DNA of 64,000 nucleotides from Ctena decussata (GCA_963989385.1 OZ022506.1:6985415-7049414), one strand, 5' to 3'. Positions 46,953 through 57,575 are shown, numbered from the stretch's first letter. Notes: generated by a model from the sequence alone, not told the origin. Numbers and translations: made by a program.

Positions 46953-49274
46953 CTAATAAGCCCCGTTTAATTTAGGCTTCAGGGCATTGATGAAGAATTT
47001 CTCTTTTGCCCGACGTAATGTTACACTATCAGTATACATCTTATAAAACGGGAAAATAGAATAAATTGGATCCAATGCATTTGCGCAGTTGCTGATATGT
47101 TCACTCACTTTTAGCATCCTTGTTCGCGGGTCACGGATCTGCTGATTATGTACTGTGACCCTTTTTCTCAAAACATTACCAGTTTCACCAATATAGTCCT
47201 CCACACAGCCTCTGCATTTCATTACGTAAATTACACTTTTGACGTCACATGACATGTTTTCGTGAACTTTGAAATGTGTTCCACGATTAAATGTTATTGC
47301 ATTACCTTCTAACAGGTGAATGCAGAGGCCGCAGTTTGGTCTGTTGCATTTTCTTACCCCGTGAGTATCACTGGAAGCAAATTTTGCTTTGGTGAGTAAA
47401 CGCTTGAGGTTATATGGTTGCCTTTTACTGTTAATGAATTTGTATCTGGACAAAATGTCTCTCATATTTTCGTCTTGTTGTGAAATTGGTACGTGTTCAA
47501 CAATCACGTGGAACATTTCCGGATCTTTGGGATTGTATGTTGAAACGTAAGGAATGATTCGCTCTGTTGTTCTTGCTCTAACTGTGCGAAGAGTGTGCTT
47601 ATCTAACGCCATTGCTTTCTCAAAGCCATAATCAATTATTTTTGCAGGATAATTCTGTTTCATCAAAAAAGATTTTAATTCTTGCATACGACATTTTAGA
47701 ACATGCTCTTCTGATACGATTGTTCTAATTCGGCGTACTAAATTATATGGAACATTGACCTTAGTGTGTCTCGGGTGGCAAGAATGAAATGATAAGTATT
47801 GTTTACTATCAGTTTCTTTGTAGAAAATATCTGTTTCTATTTTACCTCCTTGATTTTTAACTAGTACATCCAAGAAGGATTGTTCGACATTACTATACTG
47901 AAACGTAAATCTGATATCTTTATTTAAGCTGTTTAGAATAGAATGTAATCTTTTTAACTCTTCAATGGATTTTGTCCAAGGTACAAAACAATCATCAAGA
48001 AATCTTTTCCAACTCATTATGAAGTAATTCCCGAAATCATTTCCGAAAACATTTGTTATTTCTTTGTATAATTTTTCTTCAAGGTACCCAACCGTCCGAG
48101 TTGCATATACGGGTGCAAATTTGGTCCCCATTGCCGTACCTTTGATTTGTTTATAGAAGCTGTTATCAAAACAAAATGTATTGTTTTCTAGAATTAACAT
48201 AATTCCATCTAGAACAAAACTTTTAGAAAACCTACTTTTCATTTCTTCTGGAAACTTATCCAACCAATATCCCATCGCCTCTCTTCCTAATTCGTGCGGA
48301 ATGTTAGAGTACAAAGCTTCAATGTCAAATGAGGCTAAAAAAGTATCTTGTGGTATATTGCGTGGGAGATTATTAAGGAAATCTATCGTGTCACGCAGAT
48401 TGCTTTTAACGTGCTTTGTGTAAGGCCGTAGAAGAATGTCTAGTAAATTACTGAGTCTATGGGTTAGGCATGATGGTCCGGCTACGATCGGGCGTAGTTT
48501 CAAGTCAGTCACCTCCCTTACTTCAACGTAAGGCGAATTTGTGTTTTTGCACTTATCACTAATTGTTTTACTTTTGTGTATTTTTGGTAGTCAATAAAAC
48601 TGGCTTGTTTTCACCTCACAAATTTGTAAGTAATCTAGTTCTTTTTCAGTTAAAGGATTCTGATATTTCTTCAAAAATTTATTATACTTTTGCAAGTTTT
48701 CCTTGTGTGGTTCCGTATTTATTTTCTCGTAATATTCTGTGTCACTGATAATGTTTTCTACCATTTCTCGGTAATTTTGTTTATCCATTATTACCGTAGC
48801 ACCTCCTTTATCGGCTTCTTTAATGATTATTGATTCATCGGTTTTTAAAGCTTTGATTGCATTTGATTCGGATTTGTATAAATTTGATTTTGGTCTGGTG
48901 TTCGGGTTAGCTTTTGGAAAACTTTCAACTGTAGAAATAAATTTATCAAGGGCTTCATTTCTTTCTGAGGGTGGTATAAAGGTACTTTTATTTCTTAACA
49001 GAGAGTTATCTGTGTTTTCTGTGCCATCAAAGTATTCAACCAGTCTTAACTTTCTATTAAATTCTTTTACATCTTCAGTTAATTGATCAGGATTTCCTAT
49101 AGGTGGGGTGGGGGTAAATTTCAGTCCTTTATTTAACAAAGTTATTTCAGTTGTACTTAAATGTCTTTTAGATAAATTAATTACTTTTATGTCCTTCAGA
49201 TTTGTATCTGTTACTGAAATCTGGGTGGGCGGCCTCAGCCTCGGCCCCGGCCTCGGCCCCGACCCCGGCCCCAA
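46953..49274 (-). pseudogene. PLE1 RT and GIY-YIG endonuclease, one in-frame stop
   Basis: A single frame of about 773 codons broken only by TGA at 48591-48593. N-terminal part (from 49274): a Gly/Pro/Arg-rich start encoded by a GC-rich minisatellite, then IKEADKGGATVIMDKQNYRE. The stop falls between FY and LPKIHKS of the conserved PLE motif. RT palm: LRPIVAGPS, FDIEALYSNIP, GTAMGTKFAPVYA, catalytic WKRFLDDCF (about 47985-48010), KETDSKQYLSFHSCHP. Then ERIIPYVSTYNP, a Cys-rich CNRPNCGLCIHL, and GIY-YIG (VIYVMKCRGCVEDYIGETGN) near the C-terminus, ending LKPKLNGAY. Length and order are normal for an animal PLE. RT plus nuclease would copy and insert the element. Confidence 0.9.
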
Positions 49275-49275
49275 C
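49229..49275. repeat. GC-rich minisatellite (GGCCTCGGCCCC)
   Basis: CCTCGGCCCCGG-type units, about four copies, at the 5' end of the PLE1 coding region. They encode the Gly-Pro-Arg-rich start, so the true start codon may be further in. Base composition is very unlike the surroundings. Confidence 0.75.
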
Positions 49276-49365
49276 CTAAAAAATAATGTACATTGTCATT
49301 GTTTATATATTTATATATAAATGAAATAAGAGTTGACGTTACATGTTTTGTTATTTAATTATCAA

Positions 49366-49419
49366 CTATGCAAAAATATGTCAACGCGTTTCGCTGAGCT
49401 CGTCAGGACTGTTGCATAG
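49366..49419 (-). ncRNA. Type I hammerhead ribozyme between PLE2 and PLE1
   Basis: Minus strand: stem I CUAUGCA-ACA-GUC, core CUGACGA, stem II GCU-C-AGC, GAA, stem III palindrome ACGCGU, cleavage base U, then GAC-AUAUUUU-UGCAUAG. Stem I pairs GUC:GAC plus a perfect outer 7 bp CUAUGCA:UGCAUAG, with an internal loop as in natural type I hammerheads. All core bases fit. Stem III is minimal, so activity as a dimer is likely. It sits downstream of the PLE2 stop and upstream of PLE1, so it could be the 3' pseudo-LTR of one or the 5' pseudo-LTR of the other. Confidence 0.85.
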
Positions 49420-49490
49420 AAACGCCGTAACGTTACGACGTTAACTTAATAATGTCACATGACGTGACTGCACGTTATTAGTCTAATCGA

Positions 49491-49680
49491 TTATAAAGCG
49501 TTTAATTTAGGTTTAAAACATCGAATAAAATATTTTTCCTTCGCTAACCTGGCAGAAATACTTTCTGTGTGCATTTTGAAGAAGGGGAACATTTGAAATT
49601 TTGGATTATGTTTGCTGCAATTGTCGATGTGTTCACTTAAAGGTATCTGTCTTGTTGAAGGATCTCTGATTTGTTGCGCA
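49491..49680 (-). pseudogene. PLE2 GIY-YIG C-terminus (downstream of LTR insertion)
   Basis: Minus-strand reading: HAQQIRDPSTRQIPLSEHID, then MFPFFKMHTESISARLAKEK and the end FKPKLNAL. This is the end of a GIY-YIG domain and parallels PLE1 (HNQQIRDPRTR...LKPKLNGAY) at roughly half identity. The N-terminal side of the same domain is at 59398 and beyond; the LTR retroelement separates them. Confidence 0.85.
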
Positions 49681-50483
49681 TGTTGCATAGCAAGGTTAAA
49701 GTTAAGTTACTTCGCGTTGTGTTTCTTTAAAGTCTTTTAAAGTTTTAAATTAACAAAGATTTATCAATTTCATATTTTATTTTTAAATGCCAAAAATGAG
49801 TTTCAGTATAAAGCAAGACTGAACTAACACTACTGAACACACTAGTAACCCGAAACCATACTGAACTACATGACTAAAAAAACTGATGAGTCTGGAAAGC
49901 TCTGGGTATATATAGGCTTTGTCACATTCCAACACATTCCAATACATTTCATAACGCAAAAACACCCCACCTGTTATTTGTACAAAGCATCAATCATGTT
50001 ACTTTTATTTAAATATCAAGTCAATCATTAGGGTAGAATAACAATCTTTTAAAATGTCGAAGCACTCTGTGAGTGACAAGAATGTTAACATGTACTTGGG
50101 TTTCTGATGAAATATTAAACAAAACACCCCAATGATTGACAAGTATGTAACTTGAACTTAAAATATTCCTAACACCTGCCAAACATCTGTGGAACAGCGC
50201 AGAATCATCTGACCTTTAAAAGTTGACCAAAACTCATATGACATTTGTCATCAAATTCCAAAGGCCTGATGTTTACTTTGACTTGAACAGTGTCCAATTG
50301 ATTTGAATGGACTCCAACAATAATAAACTCATGTATTTATCAAAGTATGCAAACTTATAACTGTTCCTATACCTACTATTTAAAAGAGTACACTTTCATA
50401 CTATCAATCAAGGCAATTAAGATGATTATTTTAATTAATTAAAAAGTACATGTATACATGTCAGGGGGGGCCACTATGTAACA
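49681..50483 (-). repeat. 3' LTR (803 bp)
   Basis: Same length and sequence as the 5' LTR except for one position found by eye (CCACCTGTT here, CCACCAGTT at 58886). A TATA-like CTATATATACCC (minus strand) and an AATAAA further downstream are inside. Confidence 0.95.
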
Positions 50484-50485
50484 TA

Positions 50486-50497
50486 CCTCCCCTTTTT
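50486..50497 (-). promoter_or_regulatory. Polypurine tract
   Basis: The minus strand reads AAAAAGGGGAGG immediately before the 3' LTR. This is the position and composition expected of the plus-strand DNA primer in LTR elements. Confidence 0.85.
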
Positions 50498-51360
50498 AAG
50501 AAATTTATTAATTTCTCAAATTAATAAATTGAAAAATGACAGAACACATGTACTAAACAATCATAATACCCAGCTGACCAGAGCTCATTAAATCAACATA
50601 TATTACAATACAATAAACACATCATGCAATTGACAACATTTCAATATATCAAAAGGCATATTACTAGACAGATTAAAACATATTAATGAAACAACTTTTA
50701 AAAGTCACATTTTAAATTCACAGTTTCACAGTTCACTGTTCACAGTACTTCTTGTAATTTAAACAATAGTTGATACTTTAATACTGAAAATAAAAGCATA
50801 ATTAAAACAAAGGGAATTAACACATTATATACAATTTTGATAAATTATAATTCAAGTCAGAATATGTCCTTCTTTTCAACTGTCACCTCACTGTCACTCT
50901 TTCCTCACTTGTGTTGGCCTGGATGGAATCGGGATGATAGGTACCCGATTCCTTGGTCGAAATACGCCATCATTCTGCTGCTCGATTGTGTGTTTGTTAA
51001 TAACCATGACAACAGGATATACTGTTGTTGTATTCTGTCCATATTCTTCTTTCATGATCTCAATGTCACTAACAGTTGTCTGCAAATAGAATGTTTTATC
51101 TACATAGTAGATGATATTTAAGAAATCAGTTCTTATCATCTTCAACCGTGCATGTCTAATACTTCGTTCTACCTTAAATTATATTTATCTTCACCTCTGC
51201 ACACCTTTAGGGTGTACAGGAGGACTTTGTATTAACCTTAACCCTAATATCTTCACCTCTGCATACCTTTAGGGTATACAGGAGGACTTAATTATTAAGC
51301 AATTAAAATTAAAGTACATATATGATGATTATATACAAATGAAGGCGCCGTGGACCACTA
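50498..51360 (-). other. 3' non-coding region of the LTR element
   Basis: About 860 bp between the env stop and the polypurine tract. It contains two about 42-bp direct copies (51186-51228 and 51248-51289) of TATCTTCACCTCTGCA-type sequence, each with the self-complementary core ATACCTTTAGGGTAT. No gene seen. Confidence 0.6.
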
Positions 51361-53367
51361 TTAACTTTTCTTTTGGTCACTTCTGACCCATGCCATCGTG
51401 GCATCCATCTGTCTAAGGGGATTAGATTGTCCCTCCGAAATGTGACTGACATTTCCACTTGGTCGTTCGACAGACATCAACTCAATATCTTCACCAGCAA
51501 CGTTTGAAGGTATTGGTTTCATTACTGTAATCCCATGGTCATGCAAATTAGCTAACCCCTTACATTTAATGTGGCTGAATCTTTTTATAATGCAAATAAT
51601 AGTCACGATGACTACAATTATTATAATAATAACAATTATGGTAGTAGCAAATGTCCAAGTCGGTTTATCTTCAACATTCATCTTTTTATAAGCGTGCATC
51701 TCGCGCAGAAAACCTTGCATTGGAATCTCTTTAAGTTCTGTCAAACGTGGTGGGAGTTTAATTGGTGACAATTTTTCAAAGTTTGTTTTGGAGTCTTGCC
51801 AAATCTCAAATTGGGAAATATTGCGCAATTTCAAAAGAGATTTTAAAGGATCTGACCTTTCAAAGGTGCTTCGTTTGTCAAAGTACTCAGATAATTGTAA
51901 ATATTTATTGGAAGCCTTGCATGTATTGTTTAATGTTACAATCCCAAACGGTGGTTTGACTTCAATATCTGAGGGTTCAGCAATGTTTGACTGACAACTA
52001 ACTGTAAACTTCAAGTGTGAATTTGTTGTTATAATCCAAAGACCAGATGACAAATATTTTGTCATTGGCAATTTTGCATTTAAAATGACAGTTTGTTTAC
52101 ATAGTTGTTTAATGTCATCCCGAGCTTGCATAAACAAAGCCATGACACATAATTTGTGTAAGTTTGTTTGATAAAGTGCTGTTTCAGGGTCACAAAATTG
52201 TGTATGATGACTATTACAAACATGATAACTATTTTCAGATAACAATGAGAATTTTCTTTTATCCTGTGATACCATAAGCGTTTCAGTTTCTAATTCATAT
52301 TTAACTAAATAGGGAGTTGAAGTTTCATTTTTGAAGGAACTATACAATGGTAATGGTAGGTTATGTACTTTATAAACTTCATATTTTTCTTTTGTGTTAA
52401 TTAAGGGAATTTTCAGTACAACTCTGATTTCATCATCTTCCATGTAAGTTACACATGTAAGCGTCTTATAAAAATACCAGATATCAGTTATAGGACTTTT
52501 TGGTAACTCAAAGTTATTTGGTAATTTTGATTTTATCTCTACAAGTAATGATCTTAGATTTCTAGGAGAAATAGTGCTTGTTGATAAGTGTAACATTGAG
52601 AGCATAATAAGTTCAGTCTTAATATTTTCTAGGTAAATTACAGCATTTTGAGTAGTTTGCCTTATTTCATCAAGAATCATCTTAAACTGTAAATATGTAT
52701 GAATAAATTGTTCAAGCCTCATAAATTTTTGTTCAAACAATGTTCCTAACTGTATAACTTTTGCGTCAAGTTTTTGAACAACTATTATCAAATCCATAAT
52801 AGATCTTCTATTTTCTGCTACTTGTATTGTAGTCAAATTTAAAATAGATAAACTCATGTCTAGATCATGTATAATTTGTTCTTGATTTTCTGCCAAGTTT
52901 TTAATATTTCTATTTATGTTTTCAAGGTCAGCTTCTGAAACTGTGCCAAATAATGTACTCATTAATTGACCTACAATTGGTAAGATTGACCGCTTACTTC
53001 TTTGATTATTTGGTGAGAATATCTTATACTCATCAAATGTATCATAGACAGATTTGTATGTGTCAGATAGTAAATCAACCTCAATACTCAAACTTTTAAA
53101 TGTTTCTGCATAGCCCGTTAAATTCCATTTAGTATATCTGTTAGTTATTGTTCTAATAATATTATCGGTATTATTAAGGTCAGTCTTTATTTGATTGATA
53201 AGCTTATTATATGGTCTTAAATCATGGACAAATGTTACAAACCAGTGAGCGTCATTAATATATATTTCATTTGTCTTTTGAAAAACTACGTTTTCAGAAG
53301 TGAACATGCCACAGGAATAGCTAATTAACATAAGACCTATGCTGAATACACAGTACATCGTATTCAT
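51361..53367 (-). CDS. Envelope glycoprotein, F-protein-like (class I fusion type)
   Basis: 668 codons from the ATG at 53367. That ATG directly follows TTTTTATGTTTTTCAG, a near-ideal 3' splice site, so env is probably made from a spliced RNA; an upstream in-frame ATG at 53439 would add 24 residues. Visible features: a hydrophobic signal-peptide-like start (residues 1-20), several N-glycosylation sites, furin motif RSKR (residues 123-126), then SILPIVGQLMSTLFGTVSEA, a fusion-peptide-like segment with the GxLxxxLFGTxxxxD pattern of baculovirus F/gypsy Env, and long heptad-bearing helices. A pair of Cys-rich stretches follows. A single membrane span of about 25 residues rich in Ile/Val (about 569-594) leaves a tail of about 74 residues. 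The frame is intact. Expected role: membrane fusion for infection between cells. Family assignment rests on motif layout. Confidence 0.85.
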   Translation of the reverse strand: MNTMYCVFSIGLMLISYSCGMFTSENVVFQKTNEIYINDAHWFVTFVHDLRPYNKLINQIKTDLNNTDNIIRTITNRYTKWNLTGYAETFKSLSIEVDLLSDTYKSVYDTFDEYKIFSPNNQRSKRSILPIVGQLMSTLFGTVSEADLENINRNIKNLAENQEQIIHDLDMSLSILNLTTIQVAENRRSIMDLIIVVQKLDAKVIQLGTLFEQKFMRLEQFIHTYLQFKMILDEIRQTTQNAVIYLENIKTELIMLSMLHLSTSTISPRNLRSLLVEIKSKLPNNFELPKSPITDIWYFYKTLTCVTYMEDDEIRVVLKIPLINTKEKYEVYKVHNLPLPLYSSFKNETSTPYLVKYELETETLMVSQDKRKFSLLSENSYHVCNSHHTQFCDPETALYQTNLHKLCVMALFMQARDDIKQLCKQTVILNAKLPMTKYLSSGLWIITTNSHLKFTVSCQSNIAEPSDIEVKPPFGIVTLNNTCKASNKYLQLSEYFDKRSTFERSDPLKSLLKLRNISQFEIWQDSKTNFEKLSPIKLPPRLTELKEIPMQGFLREMHAYKKMNVEDKPTWTFATTIIVIIIIIVVIVTIICIIKRFSHIKCKGLANLHDHGITVMKPIPSNVAGEDIELMSVERPSGNVSHISEGQSNPLRQMDATMAWVRSDQKKS

Positions 53368-53384
53368 CTGAAAAACATAAAAAA
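53365..53384 (-). promoter_or_regulatory. Splice acceptor abutting the env start codon
   Basis: The minus strand reads a T-rich tract, then TTTTTCAG, then ATGAATACGATG. The acceptor AG is directly before the ATG, matching subgenomic env mRNA strategies of retroviruses and errantiviruses. The donor was not identified. Confidence 0.65.
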
Positions 53385-53469
53385 ATAAAGTTCGATTACT
53401 CTCACCGAATTCACTGATTATTTCACTGAATAATCTCACTGATTATTTACATAGCAAAACGAGGTCTAA

Positions 53470-54162
53470 TTACAACATATTAGAAATTAACCTCAATAAC
53501 TGTTTTACATTGCTGTCTTTATCCTTAGGAGACTTTCGTTTCTGCATCTTTTTAACAGGTTTCTTTGGTTTCAAGGCCTCATTAACACACATTTTGTTGT
53601 CTGAACAGTCTAATGCAGTCTCAGTTGAATAACATGGATCTTTGTCAGAGAGTAACTCATCATTATAATCCATATTTTCAACTTGACTGTCATTATCACC
53701 AGACTTAACGGATTCTTTTTGACATTTCATTCTCTTTGCCAATTCCATCAAAGGGATATCATCCTCATCTTCAGAAGTTTCTCTCTCATGCCTATATTTC
53801 TTTGCTAATTTTGCCAAAGGAATATCCATTTCTGAGTCTGAATCTGAACCTAATTCCGAATCAGAAGCTTGAGGTGGAATCACATAAGCTGCATCACGTA
53901 ATTGCCTATTATCCTTAGCTGTGGAAATTTGCCAGTCATCAATATTTGCAAGCCTTAACATTTCAGCATGAACCTTACTTGTCGAACCATCCAACTGATT
54001 TTTAATTACATAGCTAACAGGACCCCTTTTCTCGAGAATTCTATAAAACGGTTTCCATTTCATGTCCAATTTACCTTTTCTTTGATTATTCTTGTAATAA
54101 ACTGGATCACCAACCTCAAATTCAACAACTTTAGTATTCTTGTTGGCATATTTTGCTTGTCT
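53470..54162 (-). pseudogene. pol: integrase C-terminus and acidic tail
   Basis: Same frame as 54166-56229 but after an in-frame TAA at 54163-54165. It carries the GPF/Y-type module (KRGPVSYVIKNQLDGST, then VHAEMLRLA) that ends Ty3/gypsy integrases. An acidic tail follows with a duplicated phrase DIPLAKLAKKYR / DIPLMELAKRMK and many Asp/Ser/Glu residues. Its function is unknown; it could bind chromatin or be a spacer before env. Any product from here would need readthrough of the stop. Confidence 0.75.
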
Positions 54163-56229
54163 TTACTTTGCCTTTTTGAGATTATTTCGAACTGTAACAA
54201 AAGCTTTATGTTGCTCTTGCAAAGCTATCTTATGTGTTTCTTCACCCTGATACTTTCTTCGAGGTTTAAGAAGGTTATCTATTGGTAAGACAACATCTCT
54301 GTTATACAACAGGTAAAAAGGAGAAAACTTGGATGATTCACTTACATTGAATCTAATTGCACCCAAAGCTTGATTCAGAAACATATCCCAAGTTTGTTGA
54401 TTATCTGCCAACTTTTTAGACAAAACGTCATGCAAAGTACGATGAAATCTTTCAACTTTAGCGTTGCTTTGTGGATGATACACACTTGTCAAAACATGAT
54501 CTATTCTAAGACTGTCCAAAGTTTCTTTTACAATCTTATTTACATTTTCTGTTCCATTATCAGATACAATTTGTAAAGGACAACCAAAGCGTGGGAAAAT
54601 TTCTTCTATTAACAAATGTGCAACTGTATCCGCAGTTTTATCAGGTACAGCAAAAGCTTCTGGCCATCCACTAAACCAATCAACAAAAGCAATTATGTAC
54701 TTATTTCCAGACAAAGAAGTTGGATACGGTCCTGAAAGATCAAGGCTAATCTTTGCCATAGGATAGGGTGGAATATCTGTTTCTTGCAAAGGTTGTTTGA
54801 TTTTCTGCAAAGATCTTGTCTGACAGACAGTACACATAGAAACATATTGATTCAGTTCCTTGAATAAATTTGGCCAATAATATTTTCTCTTTATTGAATT
54901 GAAAGTTTTCTGAACTCCCATGTGTCCATTGTTCTCATGATATTGGGTAACAATCAAAGATCTGAGATGTTTTGGAACATACAATCTAAGACAAGGGTCA
55001 TCATCAGAATTAGACAAGTAATAGACCAAATCATCTACCAGAAGGTAATGTTTCTGAATATCCTTACTTTCTTTGTTTCCAAGGATCATTGATCTGATTT
55101 CAGAGATTTCATCATCTCTTAGCTGTTCTAGTTTCATATCAAGGCCTACCTTTGTAAAATCAGAAAAATCAGACTTCTCTAAGGTATCTTTTTCTGGTAG
55201 GTCACAACTAGCAAACGACTTAGGTTCAAACTGAGAGGAATCCAAGACATTAACTTCATACAAGTTATCATTTACGTCAAGGACAACGTCATCTTCATCA
55301 TTCTCAAGTAAACAAGTATCTGAAACCTTCTCTACACTAACATTATCTGGATGTCTCGAAAGTAAATCAGCACATGTATTGGTGGTTCCTTCTATGTATT
55401 TAATTGTACAGTTATATCCAGACATGCTCAAAGCCCAAAGTTGTATCTTCTTATTCTGCATTGGGGACTCTAGAAGATATTTCAAAGGCTTATGGTCAGT
55501 TTTAATGACAAACTGAGCATTATGTAAGTAATAATCTAATTTTTGAAGGGCAAAATGAATTGCATAAGCCTCTTTTTCTACTGTTGACCACTTACATTGG
55601 GATTTACTTAATTTATGGGATAAGTAGTAAATTGGTTTCTCATCACTGTCACAGATCTGTGTAAGGCATGCCCCTATGCACGTGTCACTTGCATCTGTAT
55701 AAAGAGTATATGGCTTGTTGCAATTTGGATAAACCAAAAGAGGAACTGTAGTTAAACTATCTTTGATATATTCAAAAGCCTTTTGATGTTCGTCAGTCCA
55801 TTTGAAATGAGCATATTTTCTAGTCAAAGCTATGATAGGTTCTGCTATTTGAGAGAAATTTGGTATGAACCTTCGATAGTAGGAACACATGCCAACAAAA
55901 GATCTTACTTCTCTTACACAAGTGGGAACAGGTAAAGACCTAATTGCTTCTACTTTCTTTTGATCTGGTTTAATTCCTTCCTCATCTATGACAAAACCAA
56001 GATAATTTGTTTCAGTCTTAAGAAAACTACACTTCTTAAGTTTCAATTTTAATTTGTGCTGCCTTAACTTCCCAAATATAATATTCAAATGAGTCAGATG
56101 TTCTTCGAAAGTTGAACTGAATATCAGAATGTCATCCAAATATGCAGTTGCAAATTCACAACAATCCTGCAAAACTACTGACATTAACTCTTGGAATATT
56201 GCCGGTGCATTTGAAAGACCAAAGGGCAT
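54163..56229 (-). pseudogene. pol: RT (3' part), RNase H, integrase core
   Basis: Starts in the RT palm (MPFGLSNAPAIFQEL), followed by the catalytic box YLDDILIFS, thumb, and RNase H (YTDASDTCIGACL; later KTDHKPLKYLL). A roughly 100-residue acidic linker comes next. Integrase follows: zinc-binding HHCC (HENNGHMG...CTVCQ), then the DDE core D in SLDLSGPYP, D in IVSDNGTEN, E in HPQSNAKVERFHRTLHD. It ends at TAA (54163-54165), before the integrase C-terminal domain. All catalytic residues are present; the break with the upstream RT frame lies at about 56243-56249. Confidence 0.9.
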
Positions 56230-57575
56230 AACATTGAACTCATATAACCTCTATGACATGCAAAAGCTGTTTTCTCTTTGTCTTTTTCATCCATCAAAAC
56301 TTGCCAATAACCACTTTTCAAATCTAGGGAAGAGAAGAATTTTGCATTTCCCAATAAGGCTAAGATGTCATCTATCAGTGGTAAAGGATACGAATTTTTC
56401 TTTGATATTTGATTCAGTTTCCTGAAGTCTACACAGAATCTTTTACTACCATCTTTCTTGTCAACAATAACTACAGGAAAAGACCATGGTGACCTAGACA
56501 TACGAATTACATTAGCATCTAACATTTCATCAATGGCTTTATCAATAACTTGTCTATTTTTAAGAGGTGTCCTATAGGGTCTCATTTTAATTGGTTTACT
56601 ATTTCCAGTATCAATCTTCATTTTAACGGTATCTGTATGACCTAATTCAGAATCTTTACTTGCAAACAAGTCTTGATTTTTAAGAATAAGATTTTCTATT
56701 CTTGACCTATATTTGTCAGGTACATCTAAATCTGTGATATCCATTTTACTGTCTTGATTTTCCATTTGCATAACTGTATTAATAGTTTTCAAGTTAGAGT
56801 TTTCAGTATTTGAAATTCTTGCCAGAAGACCATGCCTATAAATTTTAATAAATTTATTTGTGTTATTTACTATTAAAACTGGTAAAGATCTATCCTTAGT
56901 CAAAGTTGAGATTGTATTTATAATTTTCAAACCTGGCTCATTTGTGAGAAATCCCCTATCAATTTCTGAAATTTCATACATTTGTTCTGATGGTAAATCA
57001 GGATTATTTCTAACCTTGCCATAACAAATCCTAGCAGATTGTGGTTTAAGAACACAAGTTCTTTTCATCCTAACAGTTGATGCTACATGAATGTCTTCCT
57101 CCAAACTAACATAGTGTTTTCCATTAATTCTAAGACATTTTAAATCAAAATAAAGTCTAACATTATTTTCTTTCAACCAATCCAAACCTAATATCAAGTT
57201 TCTATTCAAGTCTCTAACAACATAGAAATCTTGTGACATTTCGGTTCCACCGATACAAAATTGAACATTAATGCAACCGTCAACTTTCAATTCAGTACCA
57301 TTAGCTGATTGTAAACTAATTCTTTTATTTTGCAACCTTGGTTTACATTTTAATTGATCATAAATTCTACGGTGCATCAATGAACATTCTGCCCCTGTGT
57401 CAACAAGAGACCTATACCTTTGTTTTCCAATTCTAACTATACAAGAATTTGGATTGCCTGAAACATTAATTTTGAAAGTTTTTGAATTTAGATTTTCTGT
57501 TATGTTGTTTTCTAAACCCTTTACATTGACCTCTTCATGTAAAGAGTGTTCTAGTTTTCCTGATTGCCTACAGTT
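56184..57575 (-). pseudogene. pol: protease and N-terminal RT
   Basis: Open from 57575 without needing an ATG, -1 relative to gag and overlapping its last codons, so a Gag-Pol fusion by -1 frameshifting is plausible. Protease active site LVDTGAECSL at about 57378-57412 and a second-half motif NLILGLDWL. RT fingers and palm follow: PWSFPVVIVDKKDGSKRFCV, DFRKLN, SYPLPLIDDIL, FFSSLDLKSGYWQV. The frame is lost just after FACHRG by an apparent single-base loss at about 56243-56249; the remaining RT continues in another frame from 56229. Confidence 0.9.

Larger units (their letters stand above)
46749..49425 (-). mobile_element. PLE1: nearly full-length Penelope-like element
   Basis: Minus-strand element. 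On its 5' side lies the region with the hammerhead at 49366-49419, then a 2.3-kb coding region (46953-49274), then a 3' non-coding tail with a decayed hammerhead (46796-46840) against a (TA)n tract. PLE2, a different family in the same orientation, lies immediately 5' of it, a head-to-tail arrangement common in PLEs. Exact ends are approximate. Confidence 0.75.

Noticed and set aside
48823..49320. Plus-strand frames opposite PLE1
   Set aside because: Antisense shadows of the PLE1 coding region.
49783..49965. 60-codon frame present in both LTRs (also 58697-58879)
   Set aside because: Lies in the LTR across the TATA box; identical in both copies simply because the LTRs are; no motif.
51361..53439. 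Env as a captured baculovirus gene standing alone
   Set aside because: It lies between pol and the polypurine tract of a bounded LTR element in the same orientation, so it belongs to that element.
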